A DNA stretch of 36,133 bases, from positions 1 through 36,133 of the forward strand of contig VXLW01000014.1 in assembly GCA_009841435.1 (NCBI GenBank), in the 5' to 3' direction. The position numbers and the translations under genes are program-made. Shown one piece after another: positions 16,000 to 23,856 of the stretch; the first letter of the stretch is position 1; each line of letters begins with the position of its first letter. Origin of the DNA: Dehalococcoidia bacterium. GTDB taxonomy: Bacteria > Chloroflexota > Dehalococcoidia > Tepidiformales > Tepidiformaceae. The notes below the pieces were generated by a model. It ran no database searches. It was not told where the DNA came from and worked only from the letters and a program-made list of their open reading frames with translations.

Positions 16000-16317
16000 G
16001 TGATCAGCTTCGACCGCGAGGTGCGCACGCCTCACTCCGAGTCGTACACGGTGCTGGACGACGGCGAGATCGTGGGGCGCGTGGACCTGCACATTCAGGG
16101 CCCCAATATCCACGCCACGCTGTGCACTACCGCGGACGCCAGCGACGACCGCGTGCGCGAGCTCATCGATGCCGTCGACGAGCAGCTCGCGATGACGGCC
16201 GACCCCTTCCGCGAGGACTTCATCGTGACGGTCTGGAAAGGCGTCCCTGCCGGCGTCTATGGCGACGCCGAAGCCGGCGACGACACCATCAGTCTCGGGG
16301 AGATCGGCCAGACCTAG
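16000..16317 (+). CDS. Small protein of unknown function
   Basis: 105 residues, not recognised. It is acidic and has no membrane segment or signal peptide. An N-terminal strand-rich part (SYTVLDDGEIVGRVDLHIQG) is followed by a helix (DRVRELIDAVDEQLAM) and a C-terminal strand region. The GTG at 16000 is chosen because GGGAGGA lies about 6 nt upstream. It follows proA by 52 nt on the same strand, so it may be cotranscribed. Its stop codon interlocks with that of the convergent gene: both use the CTAG at 16314-16317. Confidence 0.65.
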   Translation: MISFDREVRTPHSESYTVLDDGEIVGRVDLHIQGPNIHATLCTTADASDDRVRELIDAVDEQLAMTADPFREDFIVTVWKGVPAGVYGDAEAGDDTISLGEIGQT

Positions 16318-16547
16318 CCGCCCGCCGCCTCGTGCGAGCCTTTGGGCACTGTCTCGGAGGGCTCGGGAAGCCTGCCCTCCTTCGCGAGCTTCAGGTAATG
16401 CTTCTGGCGCTCTTCTAATTTGAGGGCAGTCTCGTGTGAGAGCAGATGCTCGCCGTCCTCGGCCACGATGACGGGGAACTCTTCGCGCCAGACCGACTCG
16501 CCCTCACGATAGACCCGGAGCCGCTCCGTGATGACCTGCTCAGGCAT
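16314..16547 (-). CDS. Small protein of unknown function, second gene of the DUF4258 cassette
   Basis: 77 residues, charged, with no recognised domain. An N-terminal strand region (VITERLRVYREGESVWREEFPVIV) is followed by a helical stretch (ETALKLEERQKHYLKLAKEG). The ATG at 16547 is chosen over the GTG at 16559 because GGGGGA precedes it by about 5 nt. It overlaps the end of the upstream DUF4258-like gene by 8 nt. A small partner that overlaps a DUF4258-like gene resembles toxin-antitoxin layouts, where this gene would be the antitoxin. That is inference from arrangement alone. Confidence 0.55.
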   Translation of the reverse strand: MPEQVITERLRVYREGESVWREEFPVIVAEDGEHLLSHETALKLEERQKHYLKLAKEGRLPEPSETVPKGSHEAAGG

Positions 16548-16848
16548 CTCGTCCCCCACGGCCCAGACGGAACGCTGTCACGATCCGCATTGGGCTTGCT
16601 TCGTAGTTTATTCGAACCTCAAACGCATTGCCGTCGGAAGTCATGCACGTGATCCGGCAGACTGCGCCCTCCCCGTCCACTCCGCGGTCATCCCCAACCA
16701 GCTCAGGCGCGTCGTGAGCGAGCCCGTAGACGATTTCCGAGTACCAGGGCCGGTCGGGTGCGCCCTGGCGCTCCTCGCCGTAGTGCCGTGTAAGACGCAG
16801 ATCTCCACTCTTCGCTGCGGCCACGATCGCTTCCAGGTCGGCCGGCAT
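16540..16848 (-). CDS. DUF4258-like small protein
   Basis: 102 residues. The pattern fits DUF4258: LRLTRHYGEERQG near the N-terminus (the LTxHxxxR signature), then EIVYGLAHDAPELVGDDRG, and a C-terminal FEVRINYEASPMRIVTAFR strand pair. DUF4258 is related to RelE/BrnT-type small toxins by fold, but many members have no known activity. The start ATG lies 15 nt downstream of the nuoN stop on the same strand, so the gene is likely transcribed from the complex I operon. No RBS is evident. Local composition is lower in G+C (33 of 60 in 16561-16620) than the nuo genes, suggesting later arrival. Confidence 0.55.
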   Translation of the reverse strand: MPADLEAIVAAAKSGDLRLTRHYGEERQGAPDRPWYSEIVYGLAHDAPELVGDDRGVDGEGAVCRITCMTSDGNAFEVRINYEASPMRIVTAFRLGRGGRDA

Positions 16849-16863
16849 GGGTGGGATGGGGCG

Positions 16864-18351
16864 TCAGGGAAGGCGGACGAGGCCGGAGGCGCTTACCTCG
16901 AACAGGGCTGAGGCCGCACGGTCGGTGGCCTCGAAGGCGGGCTGCGGGTACACGCCGATGAAGAGCACGCCCAGCAGCAGCAGTCCCGCCAGCGCGCCCA
17001 GCAGGGGCGCGGGCCGGAACCGCGTCTGCCCTTCGGGCGGATCGAACAGGTACATCTGTCGCATGATCATGAGGTAGTAGTAGAGGCTTACGAAGCTGTT
17101 CGCCGCTGCCAGGCCCACCAACCACAGCAGCCCGTCCGTCGTGCTCGCCTGGAACAGCAGCAGCTTGGTCGCGAAGCCCGCGAAGAACGGTAACCCCGCG
17201 AACGAGAAGAGCGAGGCCGTGATCACGAGCGCCAGGAAGGGTTGTGTCTCGGCCAGGCCCCGCAGCCCCGCGATGCTGTCGTCGCCCGTGCGGTTGTAGT
17301 GCGCCGTCAGCGCCGTGAACAGCGCCAGTGTCGAGACCGTGTAGCCGACGATGTGCAGGAGCAGCGCGCTCGAGGCGCTCTCCGCCGTGGCCGCGTCCCC
17401 GTAGCCGATCGCGGCGATGGCCACGAGCATGTAGCCCACCTGCCCGATCGAGCTGTAGGCGACCAGCCGCTTCAGGTTCGATTGCTGGATGGCGAGGAGG
17501 TTGCCCGCCGTCATCGTGATCGCCGCCAGGGCCGCGATCACGGCCCGCCACTCCACCGCGTCCACCACCAGCGCCCCCGTGAAGAGTCGCAGGATGAGGG
17601 CGAAGCCCGCCGCCTTCGAGGCCGTCGAGAGGAACGCCGTGATCGGCAGCGGCGCGCCCTGGTAGGCGTCGGGCGCCCACATGTGGAACGGCGCCGCCGA
17701 TACCTTGAAGCCGACGCCGGCCACGATCAGCATGATGCCCACGACCGTTGCCGCGTCGGTACCGCCTTCGCGTGCCGCCAGCGCCTCGGCGATGCCCTCG
17801 TACGAGGTCGTGCCCGTGACGCCGTAGATGAGGCTGATGCCGTAGAGGAGCATGGCGCTGGAGAAGGCGCCCAGCAGGATGTACTTCAGGCTGGCCTCGT
17901 TGCTGAGGCGGTCGCGCTTCAGGTAGCCGACCAGGATGTAGAGCGAGAAGCTCATCAGCTCGAGGGAGATGTAGGCCGTCAGCAATTCGCGCGAGGCGGC
18001 CATCAGCACCATGCCCGTGCCGGCGACGAGCAGGAGGCCGTAGTACTCGCCCGCGGTGCTCGTGCGGTCGCGCATGTAGTGCGCCGAGATGAGCGCGATC
18101 GCCATCACGATGCCCGCCGCGAGGATGCGGAAGTACGTGGTGAAGTCGTCGGCGAGGAGCACGCCCTCGAAGTCGCCGGCCGTGTCGCCGATGTAGGGGA
18201 TGGCCGCGACCAGCCAGCCGAGCGCGCCAGCCGCCGTCGCGTAGGCGAGGTAGTCCTTCCGGATCTTCGGCCAGATCAGCTCCGTCGCGAGGATGGCGAT
18301 CGCCCCCGCAATGGCGATGTACTCGGGGATGAACAGGGTGAAGTCGCGCAT
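16864..18351 (-). CDS. nuoN: NADH-quinone oxidoreductase subunit N
   Basis: 495 residues, an antiporter-like proton-pumping membrane subunit of complex I with about 14 helices. Key residues of the family are seen: the TM5 glutamate in AYISLELMSFSLYILVGY, the TM7 lysine in GVGFKVSAAPFHMWAPDAYQGAP, and the later lysine in FLSTASKAAGFALI. Its ATG shares one base with the nuoM stop (TGATG), so it is translationally coupled. It is the last nuo gene; the DUF4258-like gene follows after 15 nt with no visible terminator. Confidence 0.96.
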   Translation of the reverse strand: MRDFTLFIPEYIAIAGAIAILATELIWPKIRKDYLAYATAAGALGWLVAAIPYIGDTAGDFEGVLLADDFTTYFRILAAGIVMAIALISAHYMRDRTSTAGEYYGLLLVAGTGMVLMAASRELLTAYISLELMSFSLYILVGYLKRDRLSNEASLKYILLGAFSSAMLLYGISLIYGVTGTTSYEGIAEALAAREGGTDAATVVGIMLIVAGVGFKVSAAPFHMWAPDAYQGAPLPITAFLSTASKAAGFALILRLFTGALVVDAVEWRAVIAALAAITMTAGNLLAIQQSNLKRLVAYSSIGQVGYMLVAIAAIGYGDAATAESASSALLLHIVGYTVSTLALFTALTAHYNRTGDDSIAGLRGLAETQPFLALVITASLFSFAGLPFFAGFATKLLLFQASTTDGLLWLVGLAAANSFVSLYYYLMIMRQMYLFDPPEGQTRFRPAPLLGALAGLLLLGVLFIGVYPQPAFEATDRAASALFEVSASGLVRLP

Positions 18352-19850
18352 CAGCTAATCACCCCCGGAAGGCTCGTGACCGTGTTCGCCAGGCGATCGG
18401 TGAAGGGCGACCACCAGAGGCCCATCGCCAGCATGGAGAGGATGAGGAGCACCGCCGAGATCGTCTCGATGGGCGAGAGATCTTTCAGGTCCTTCCAGCG
18501 CGGGTTGAGCGGTCCGAAGAAGACGACGCCGAACATGCGCAGCATGTAGGCCGCCGCGATCGCCGCCGCGAGAATGGCTAACCCGCCGAAGACCGGATAC
18601 GTCTTGAAGGCGCCCACGAAGATGTGGAACTCCGCCGTAAAGCCCGAGAGGCCGGGTAAGCCCACGTTCGCGAGGCCCGCCATCACGTAGGCGATCACCC
18701 ATAAGGGCATCACCTTCGCGACACCGCCGAAGTCGCTCAGGTCGCGCGTGTGCGCCTGGTCGTAGAGCGCCCCGATGAGGAGGAAGACGAGGGCCGTCAT
18801 CACGCCGTGGCTGAACATCTGCAGGGCGGCGCCGCTGACGCCGACCTCGTGCAGGGTCGCCAGGCCGATGAGCACGTAGCCCATGTGGCTCACCGAGCTG
18901 TAGCCGCTGATCAGCTTGAAGTCCCGCTGCGTGAGCGCCGCGATCGCGCCGTAGAGCGCGCCGATCGTGCCCAGCACCAGCAGCGCCGGCATCCAGAACT
19001 CCGCGCCCTCGGGCAGGATCTGGATGCCGAGCCGGATGATGCCGAAGGCGCCCAGCTTCATCAGCACGCCCGCGTGCACCATCGAGACCGAGGTGGGCGC
19101 CGACATGTGCCCGTCGGGCGACCACGTGTGCAGCGGCCAGAGGCCGGCCAGCACCCCGCAGCCCACGGCGAAGAAGGGGAAGATGATCTTCTGCATCTCC
19201 GGGCTGAAGGCGCCGTTCTGCCCCGCTTCCCAGAGCGTGGGCAGGTCGAAGGTGCCGAGGCCCGCCTCGTGCACGACCGCGAAGATGCCGATCCAGATGC
19301 CGACCGAGCCGCCGACCAGCATCAGCGTCAGTTTCATCGCGCCGTATTCCTTGCGCGTCGAGCCCCAGATGCCGATGAGCATGTAGAGCGGCACCACCGC
19401 CAGCTCGTAGAAGAAGAAGAAGAAGAACAGGTCCAGCGCGAAGAACGTCCCGTAGACGCCCGCGATCAGGATCCAGAAGAGGATGAAGAAGTCTTTCGCG
19501 CGGTATTCCAGCTTCCACGCGACGAGCGTGCCCGCGAAGGCCACCACGCCCGTGAGCAGGGTCATCAGCGCGGAGATGCCGTCGACGCCCAGGTGCAGGG
19601 AGATGCCGTTCTCGCCGAGGAAGCCGACGTTCTCGATCCAGGCCCAGCGGAGCTGCATCTGCAACACGTCGCCGCCTGCCTGATAGGCGAGGAAGACGTA
19701 GACGGAGAGCCCCAGCAGGATCGCGCCGATGACGGCCGAGAAGTAGCGAGCCACCATCTTCTGCGAGCCCGGCACGAACAGCAGCACGCCCGCCGCCAGC
19801 AGCGGCAGCGCGAGCGCGGTTACCAGCACGTAGCCCTGCGCGGTATCCAT
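18351..19850 (-). CDS. nuoM: NADH-quinone oxidoreductase subunit M
   Basis: 499 residues, an antiporter-like subunit of complex I. The TM5 glutamate is present (Glu149 in YELAVVPLYMLIGIWG), as is the TM8 lysine (Lys265 in GVLMKLGAFG). The TM7 lysine found in E. coli NuoM (Lys234, in AVKMPVVPLHGW) is replaced: this protein reads CGVLAGLWPLHTWSPDGH, with Leu234 at that place and His241 shortly after. The NuoL and NuoN proteins of the same operon keep theirs. The stretch FFFFFFYEL in TM5 is unusually Phe-rich. The start lies 3 nt after the nuoL stop. Confidence 0.96.
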   Translation of the reverse strand: MDTAQGYVLVTALALPLLAAGVLLFVPGSQKMVARYFSAVIGAILLGLSVYVFLAYQAGGDVLQMQLRWAWIENVGFLGENGISLHLGVDGISALMTLLTGVVAFAGTLVAWKLEYRAKDFFILFWILIAGVYGTFFALDLFFFFFFYELAVVPLYMLIGIWGSTRKEYGAMKLTLMLVGGSVGIWIGIFAVVHEAGLGTFDLPTLWEAGQNGAFSPEMQKIIFPFFAVGCGVLAGLWPLHTWSPDGHMSAPTSVSMVHAGVLMKLGAFGIIRLGIQILPEGAEFWMPALLVLGTIGALYGAIAALTQRDFKLISGYSSVSHMGYVLIGLATLHEVGVSGAALQMFSHGVMTALVFLLIGALYDQAHTRDLSDFGGVAKVMPLWVIAYVMAGLANVGLPGLSGFTAEFHIFVGAFKTYPVFGGLAILAAAIAAAYMLRMFGVVFFGPLNPRWKDLKDLSPIETISAVLLILSMLAMGLWWSPFTDRLANTVTSLPGVIS

Positions 19851-19853
19851 GCC

Positions 19854-21740
19854 CTAGCTCCCGACCGCCAGGCTGAGGAGCGTGAGGGCCACAACGCCCG
19901 CCGCGATCGCCATTGCGTAGTTCGGCACACGCCCGGTCTGCAGGTGCTTCAGCAGGAAGCCCGTGTAGCCCGTCAGCGTCGCCGAACCGTCGACGCCCGT
20001 GTCGTTCACGGCGAAGCGGTCGAACCAGCTCACGAGGTAGCTGAAGCCCAGTACCACGCGATCGATGAGGAACTGGTACAGGTCATCGAAGTAGAACTTG
20101 CGCTGCACCATCTCGTAGACCTTCGGCTGCCACTCGGCTATCACCGTCGAGCGGTCCAGGCGGCCGTTCCAGTAGAACCAGGCGCCCCCGAAGGTGCCGA
20201 TTACGAACAGCGCCGTGGAGAGGCCAACGAGGCCCCAGTCCACATGGAACACGGCCGGATAGTGCAGGAACACGAACTCGCTGAAGCCGCCGGGGAAGCC
20301 GAAGGCGCTGCCGAAGTCGTGGAAGATGAAGAAGCCCGCCACGATCGACATGAACGCGAGGAAGACGAGCGGCAGCGTCATGACGGGGCCCGTTTCGCGC
20401 GCGTGGCTCGCGACCTCCTCGTCCTGCGGCTTGCCCAGGAAAGTGCGGACGAAGAGCCGCGCCGTATAGAACGCCGTCATGATCGCGGCGATCGAGATGA
20501 GGAAGAAGAAGAAGGTGCCCTGGCCCTCAACCGCGTGCAGGATCTCGTCCTTGCTCCAGAAGCCCGCCAGCGGGAACAGCCCCGCCAGGGCCAGCGAGCC
20601 TATGAGGAAGGTGCCCGCGGTGATGGGCATCTTCCGCCATAACCCTCCCAGCTGGCTCATCTCCTGGTGGTGGTGCGTGCCGATGATGACGGACCCCGCC
20701 CCCAGGAAGAGCAGCGCCTTGAAGAAGGCGTGCGTGAACAGGTGGAACATGCCGGCGCTCGCGTACCCCGCCCCGAGGGCGACGAACATGAACCCCAGCT
20801 GGCTCACCGTGGAGTAGGCGAGCACCTTCTTGATGTCCGTTTGCGCGAAGGCCACCACCCCGCTGAACAGCGCCGTCAGCAGCCCGATGACCAGGACGAC
20901 GTCGAGCGCGCCGGCCGCCTCGAACACGGGCAGCAGGCGCGCCACCAGGTAGACGCCCGCCACCACCATCGTGGCCGCGTGGATGAGGGCGCTGACCGGC
21001 GTCGGGCCCTCCATGGCGTCGGGCAGCCAGACGTGGAAGGGCAGTTGCGCGCTCTTCCCCATCGCCCCCAGCAGGATGAACATCATCGTCACGAAGAGGC
21101 GGGTATCGCCGATGGCGCCCTCCTCCACGTAGTGGATGATGTCGAGGATGTTGAAGGTCCCCGTCGCTTCCCAGAACAGGATGATGCCGATGAGCAGACC
21201 GACGTCGCCCACGCGCGTCGTGATGAACGCCTTCTTCGCCGCCTCCACCGCCGAGCGCCGCTCCCAGTAGTGCCCGATGAGCAGGAACGAGCTCAGGCCC
21301 ACCAGCTCCCAGGCCACGTAGAGCAGGAGCAGGTTGTCGGCCAGCACGAGCATCAGCATCGAGGCGACGAACAGCTGGAGGACGGCGAAGTACCACCAGT
21401 AGCGCGGCTCACCCTTCATGTAGCCGACGGAGAAGATGTTCACCATCAGCGCCACCGTCGTGATGACGGCCAGCATCACGATCGTGATCTGGTCCACGGC
21501 GATGCCCATGCGCAGGTGGAAGTCGCCGATCGCCGTCCACTCGATGCTGTTCAGGACGGGCCAGGCGGCCTCTCCGAGGTTGAGGAAGTTCGCCAGCACG
21601 GCGAAGAAGAGGGCGAAGATGCTGGTCGCGCAGAGCACCGCCAGCCAGTCGCCCTGGCGCGGGAGGTTGCGGCCGAAAGCCGCCATCACGATGAAGGCGA
21701 TGCCGGGAACGGCCGCCAGGATCCAGGCGTGCTCAGCCAT
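19854..21740 (-). CDS. nuoL: NADH-quinone oxidoreductase subunit L
   Basis: 628 residues, the distal antiporter-like subunit of complex I, which carries the long lateral helix. Signatures are the TM5 region YVAWELVGLSSFLLIGHYWE, then GAMGKSAQLPFHVWLPDAM with the TM7 lysine, GPTPVSALIHAATMVVAGVY, and the TM8-region lysine in TDIKKVLAYSTVSQLG. The C-terminal part (about 500-628) contains the horizontal-helix segment and the final TM. RBS GGGGAG precedes the ATG, 12 nt after the nuoK stop. Confidence 0.97.
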   Translation of the reverse strand: MAEHAWILAAVPGIAFIVMAAFGRNLPRQGDWLAVLCATSIFALFFAVLANFLNLGEAAWPVLNSIEWTAIGDFHLRMGIAVDQITIVMLAVITTVALMVNIFSVGYMKGEPRYWWYFAVLQLFVASMLMLVLADNLLLLYVAWELVGLSSFLLIGHYWERRSAVEAAKKAFITTRVGDVGLLIGIILFWEATGTFNILDIIHYVEEGAIGDTRLFVTMMFILLGAMGKSAQLPFHVWLPDAMEGPTPVSALIHAATMVVAGVYLVARLLPVFEAAGALDVVLVIGLLTALFSGVVAFAQTDIKKVLAYSTVSQLGFMFVALGAGYASAGMFHLFTHAFFKALLFLGAGSVIIGTHHHQEMSQLGGLWRKMPITAGTFLIGSLALAGLFPLAGFWSKDEILHAVEGQGTFFFFLISIAAIMTAFYTARLFVRTFLGKPQDEEVASHARETGPVMTLPLVFLAFMSIVAGFFIFHDFGSAFGFPGGFSEFVFLHYPAVFHVDWGLVGLSTALFVIGTFGGAWFYWNGRLDRSTVIAEWQPKVYEMVQRKFYFDDLYQFLIDRVVLGFSYLVSWFDRFAVNDTGVDGSATLTGYTGFLLKHLQTGRVPNYAMAIAAGVVALTLLSLAVGS

Positions 21741-21752
21741 GCACCGCTCCCC

Positions 21753-22061
21753 CTACCACCGCATCGTGGCCGCCTCGTCCACGTTGGCGGTCGAACGGTT
21801 GCGGAAGAGCCGGATGACGATGGCGAGCGCCAGGCCAACCTCGGCGGCGGCCACGGCGATGACGAAGACGGCGAAGATGATGCCCGTCGCCTTGTCGGGG
21901 TCGAGGTAGGCGGAGAACGCCACGAAGTTCAGGCTGACCGCGTTCAGCATCAGCTCCACGCTCATCAGCACCAGCACCGCGTTGCGGCGCGCCAGCACGC
22001 CGTAGACGCCGAGCGAGAAGATGATCCCGCTGAGGACCAGGTAGTTCTCCATCGGAACCAC
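21753..22061 (-). CDS. nuoK: NADH-quinone oxidoreductase subunit K
   Basis: 102 residues with three TM helices. The two conserved membrane glutamates of the E-channel are seen in LMSVELMLNAVSL and VIAVAAAEVGLAL. The GTG at 22061 is chosen because it gives the family start MVPMENYL and overlaps the nuoJ stop by one base (TAGTG); an ATG at 22052 is the alternative. The C-terminal tail (RSTANVDEAATMRW) is somewhat longer than in E. coli. Confidence 0.95.
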   Translation of the reverse strand: MVPMENYLVLSGIIFSLGVYGVLARRNAVLVLMSVELMLNAVSLNFVAFSAYLDPDKATGIIFAVFVIAVAAAEVGLALAIVIRLFRNRSTANVDEAATMRW

Positions 22062-22564
22062 TAGTCTTCGTCCTCCTGCCGGGCGATGACGATCGCGCCG
22101 ATGAAGGCGACCAGCAGCAATGCGGCCATGATCATGAAGGGCGCCCCGAAGTTCTGGAACAGCTGCTCACCGATGTTCTCGATCGAGACCGCCACGGCGT
22201 TCTGGCCGAGGTCCCCGGGCCAGGCCGTGGAGACGGCCACGCCGATGAGCGTCGCCATTAGCCCCGCCGCCACCAGCGCCCCGAAGGGCGCCTGCACGCC
22301 CGTCGTCGGCTCGGGCCTGCCCGCGATGCCCATGCGCGTCAGCATTAAGGCCAGCAGGATCAGGACCGTCACCGCCCCGCCGTAGATGAGGAACTGCACG
22401 AGCGCGATGAACTCGATCGTGAGGAAGAGGTACATCGCCCCCACGCCCGCCAGGCTGAGGATGAGGAAGATGGCCGAGTGGATAACCGTGCGCGCGAACA
22501 CCACCCCGGCCGAAACCGCCACGATGGCGACCGCGAAGATCCACCACAGGACTTCCGTGGTCAC
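22061..22564 (-). CDS. nuoJ: NADH-quinone oxidoreductase subunit J
   Basis: 167 residues with five TM helices, lining the quinone-to-antiporter connection of complex I. Family features are the N-terminal VLWWIFAVAIVAVSAGVV, NPVHS-like RTVIHSAIFLI, and FIALVQFLIYGGAVTVLILLAL (the TM3 pi-bulge region). It starts at GTG 22564, overlapping the nuoI stop as GTGA. Confidence 0.94.
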   Translation of the reverse strand: MTTEVLWWIFAVAIVAVSAGVVFARTVIHSAIFLILSLAGVGAMYLFLTIEFIALVQFLIYGGAVTVLILLALMLTRMGIAGRPEPTTGVQAPFGALVAAGLMATLIGVAVSTAWPGDLGQNAVAVSIENIGEQLFQNFGAPFMIMAALLLVAFIGAIVIARQEDED

Positions 22565-23856
22565 GCGCTGCCGCCCCCTCCGCTGTCCTCAGCGGTCGGC
22601 AGCGTACCGCCGAGCTCGGTAATGGTCGCGACGATGTCCTCGGGGATGGGCTCGCCCTTCTCGACGTGCTCGCGTGCGGTGCGCTCGGCCTTCATGCGGC
22701 GGGCGCGCAGCTTGCGCGGCGAGTTCGGGTCGCCCTGCGCGCCGGCAGCCGGGGCGGCGGCGGGAGCCGCAGCCGGGGCCGCGCCCGCGGGCGCCGGGTC
22801 GTTCCCGGTGATCTCCTTGTAGAGCGCGCTCTCGGTGTCGTTCAGCGTCTGCAGGAGCTCCGCCGGCACCTCTTCGCCCTTCTCGATGTGCTCGCGGGCG
22901 CCGCGCTCGGCCTTCATGCGGCGGGCGCGGACCTTGCGCGGCGAGTTCGGGTCGCCGACGTCGCCCGCGGGGGCGGCTGCCGCCGCCGGCGCCGCTGTGG
23001 CTGCCGCCGGCGCGGGCGTGCCGATGGGCGGCACGGGCTCACCCGTAATCTCCGTGTACATCTCGCTGGCGTAGCGCCGCAGCGAGGCGATCGTCTCAGC
23101 GCTCACCTCACCCGCTTCCCGCTCGGCGCGGGCTTCGCGCTCCGCCTTCATGCGGCGGGCGCGCAGCTTGCGCGGCGAGAGCGAGGCGACCTCGTCGTCC
23201 TCGGCGGTGGCGCCCGCGGCGGCCGTCGCCGCCTGCGCCTGCACCTCCGGCTCGCGCTCCTGGATGGCCGCGCCCAGCCCCTGCGCGATGCGCTCGGTCT
23301 GCGCTTCCTGCGCCTCCGGCCGCGCCCCGGCGAAGCCGATGGCGGGCGGCTCCTCGCCCTCGGCCAGGGCGGCGTTCGTCTCGATGTTGTCCAGCGGGCG
23401 GAAGGGGTTGGGCAGCCTGCCGCTCTTGCTCGCCTCCAGCAGGTCCTCGATGTCCTTGTGCAGGTCGCGGCGGTCGTAGGCCGAGTGCTCGTGCCCCTCC
23501 CAGGTGTTGTCCATCGCGATCGCTTCGAAGGGGCAGACCTCGATGCAGATGTTGCAGCGCATGCAGCGCGCGTAGTCGATCCAGAACTTCTCGATGATTT
23601 TGCGGCGGTCGCTCGTGCCTTCGGGGTGCTTCGGGTTGTCGTGCATCACCGCCGTCATGCAGTCGACCGGGCAGTTCCGCACGCAGATGTTGCAGCCCGT
23701 GCAGAAGGGCTCGTCGTGGTCGAAGTCCCACGTCAGCACGGGGAAGCTGCGCTGGCGCTCGGAGAGCTCGTGCTTCTCGTCCGGGTACTGGATGGTCACC
23801 GGACGCCGCGTGAACGTCGAGAAGGTGGTCGCGAGGCCTTTCAGAATGCCGATCAT
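22561..23856 (-). CDS. nuoI: NADH-quinone oxidoreductase subunit I with a long repeat-bearing C-terminal extension
   Basis: 431 residues, against roughly 160-220 in most NuoI. Residues 1-170 are a standard NuoI that carries clusters N6a and N6b. The two 4Fe-4S motifs are C52-C55-C58-C62 (FCTGCNICVRNCP) and C98-C101-C104-C108 (ARCMRCNICIEVCPFEAI). From about 170 the protein is an Ala/Pro/Glu-rich tail with three copies of a basic motif, SPRK-[LV]-RARRMKAER, at about 227, 305 and 379. Each is followed by an acidic helix and, in the first two, by YTEITG or YKEITG; Ala/Pro linkers separate them. The tail remains in frame to a coupled overlap with nuoJ, so it is not a frameshift artefact. Its function is unknown. 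Confidence 0.93.
   Translation of the reverse strand: MIGILKGLATTFSTFTRRPVTIQYPDEKHELSERQRSFPVLTWDFDHDEPFCTGCNICVRNCPVDCMTAVMHDNPKHPEGTSDRRKIIEKFWIDYARCMRCNICIEVCPFEAIAMDNTWEGHEHSAYDRRDLHKDIEDLLEASKSGRLPNPFRPLDNIETNAALAEGEEPPAIGFAGARPEAQEAQTERIAQGLGAAIQEREPEVQAQAATAAAGATAEDDEVASLSPRKLRARRMKAEREARAEREAGEVSAETIASLRRYASEMYTEITGEPVPPIGTPAPAAATAAPAAAAAPAGDVGDPNSPRKVRARRMKAERGAREHIEKGEEVPAELLQTLNDTESALYKEITGNDPAPAGAAPAAAPAAAPAAGAQGDPNSPRKLRARRMKAERTAREHVEKGEPIPEDIVATITELGGTLPTAEDSGGGGSA
22564..23178 (-). repeat. Three direct repeats encoding SPRKxRARRMKAER modules in the NuoI tail
   Basis: Repeat units begin at about 23178, 22944 and 22722 (reading down the minus strand), 78 and 74 codons apart. 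The core spelling RARRMKAER is identical in all three. The first two units keep a module of about 47 residues ending in EITG; the third lacks that end. The linkers are Ala/Pro-rich (residues 274-300 and 353-374). The layout resembles tandem binding modules on flexible arms. Confidence 0.85.

Noticed and set aside
18750-22064. Very long open frames on the plus strand opposite nuoM, nuoL, nuoK and nuoJ, rich in Arg, His, Glu and Asp
   Set aside because: They are shadows of high-GC genes; they have no family features and biased composition, while the minus strand encodes clear nuo proteins.
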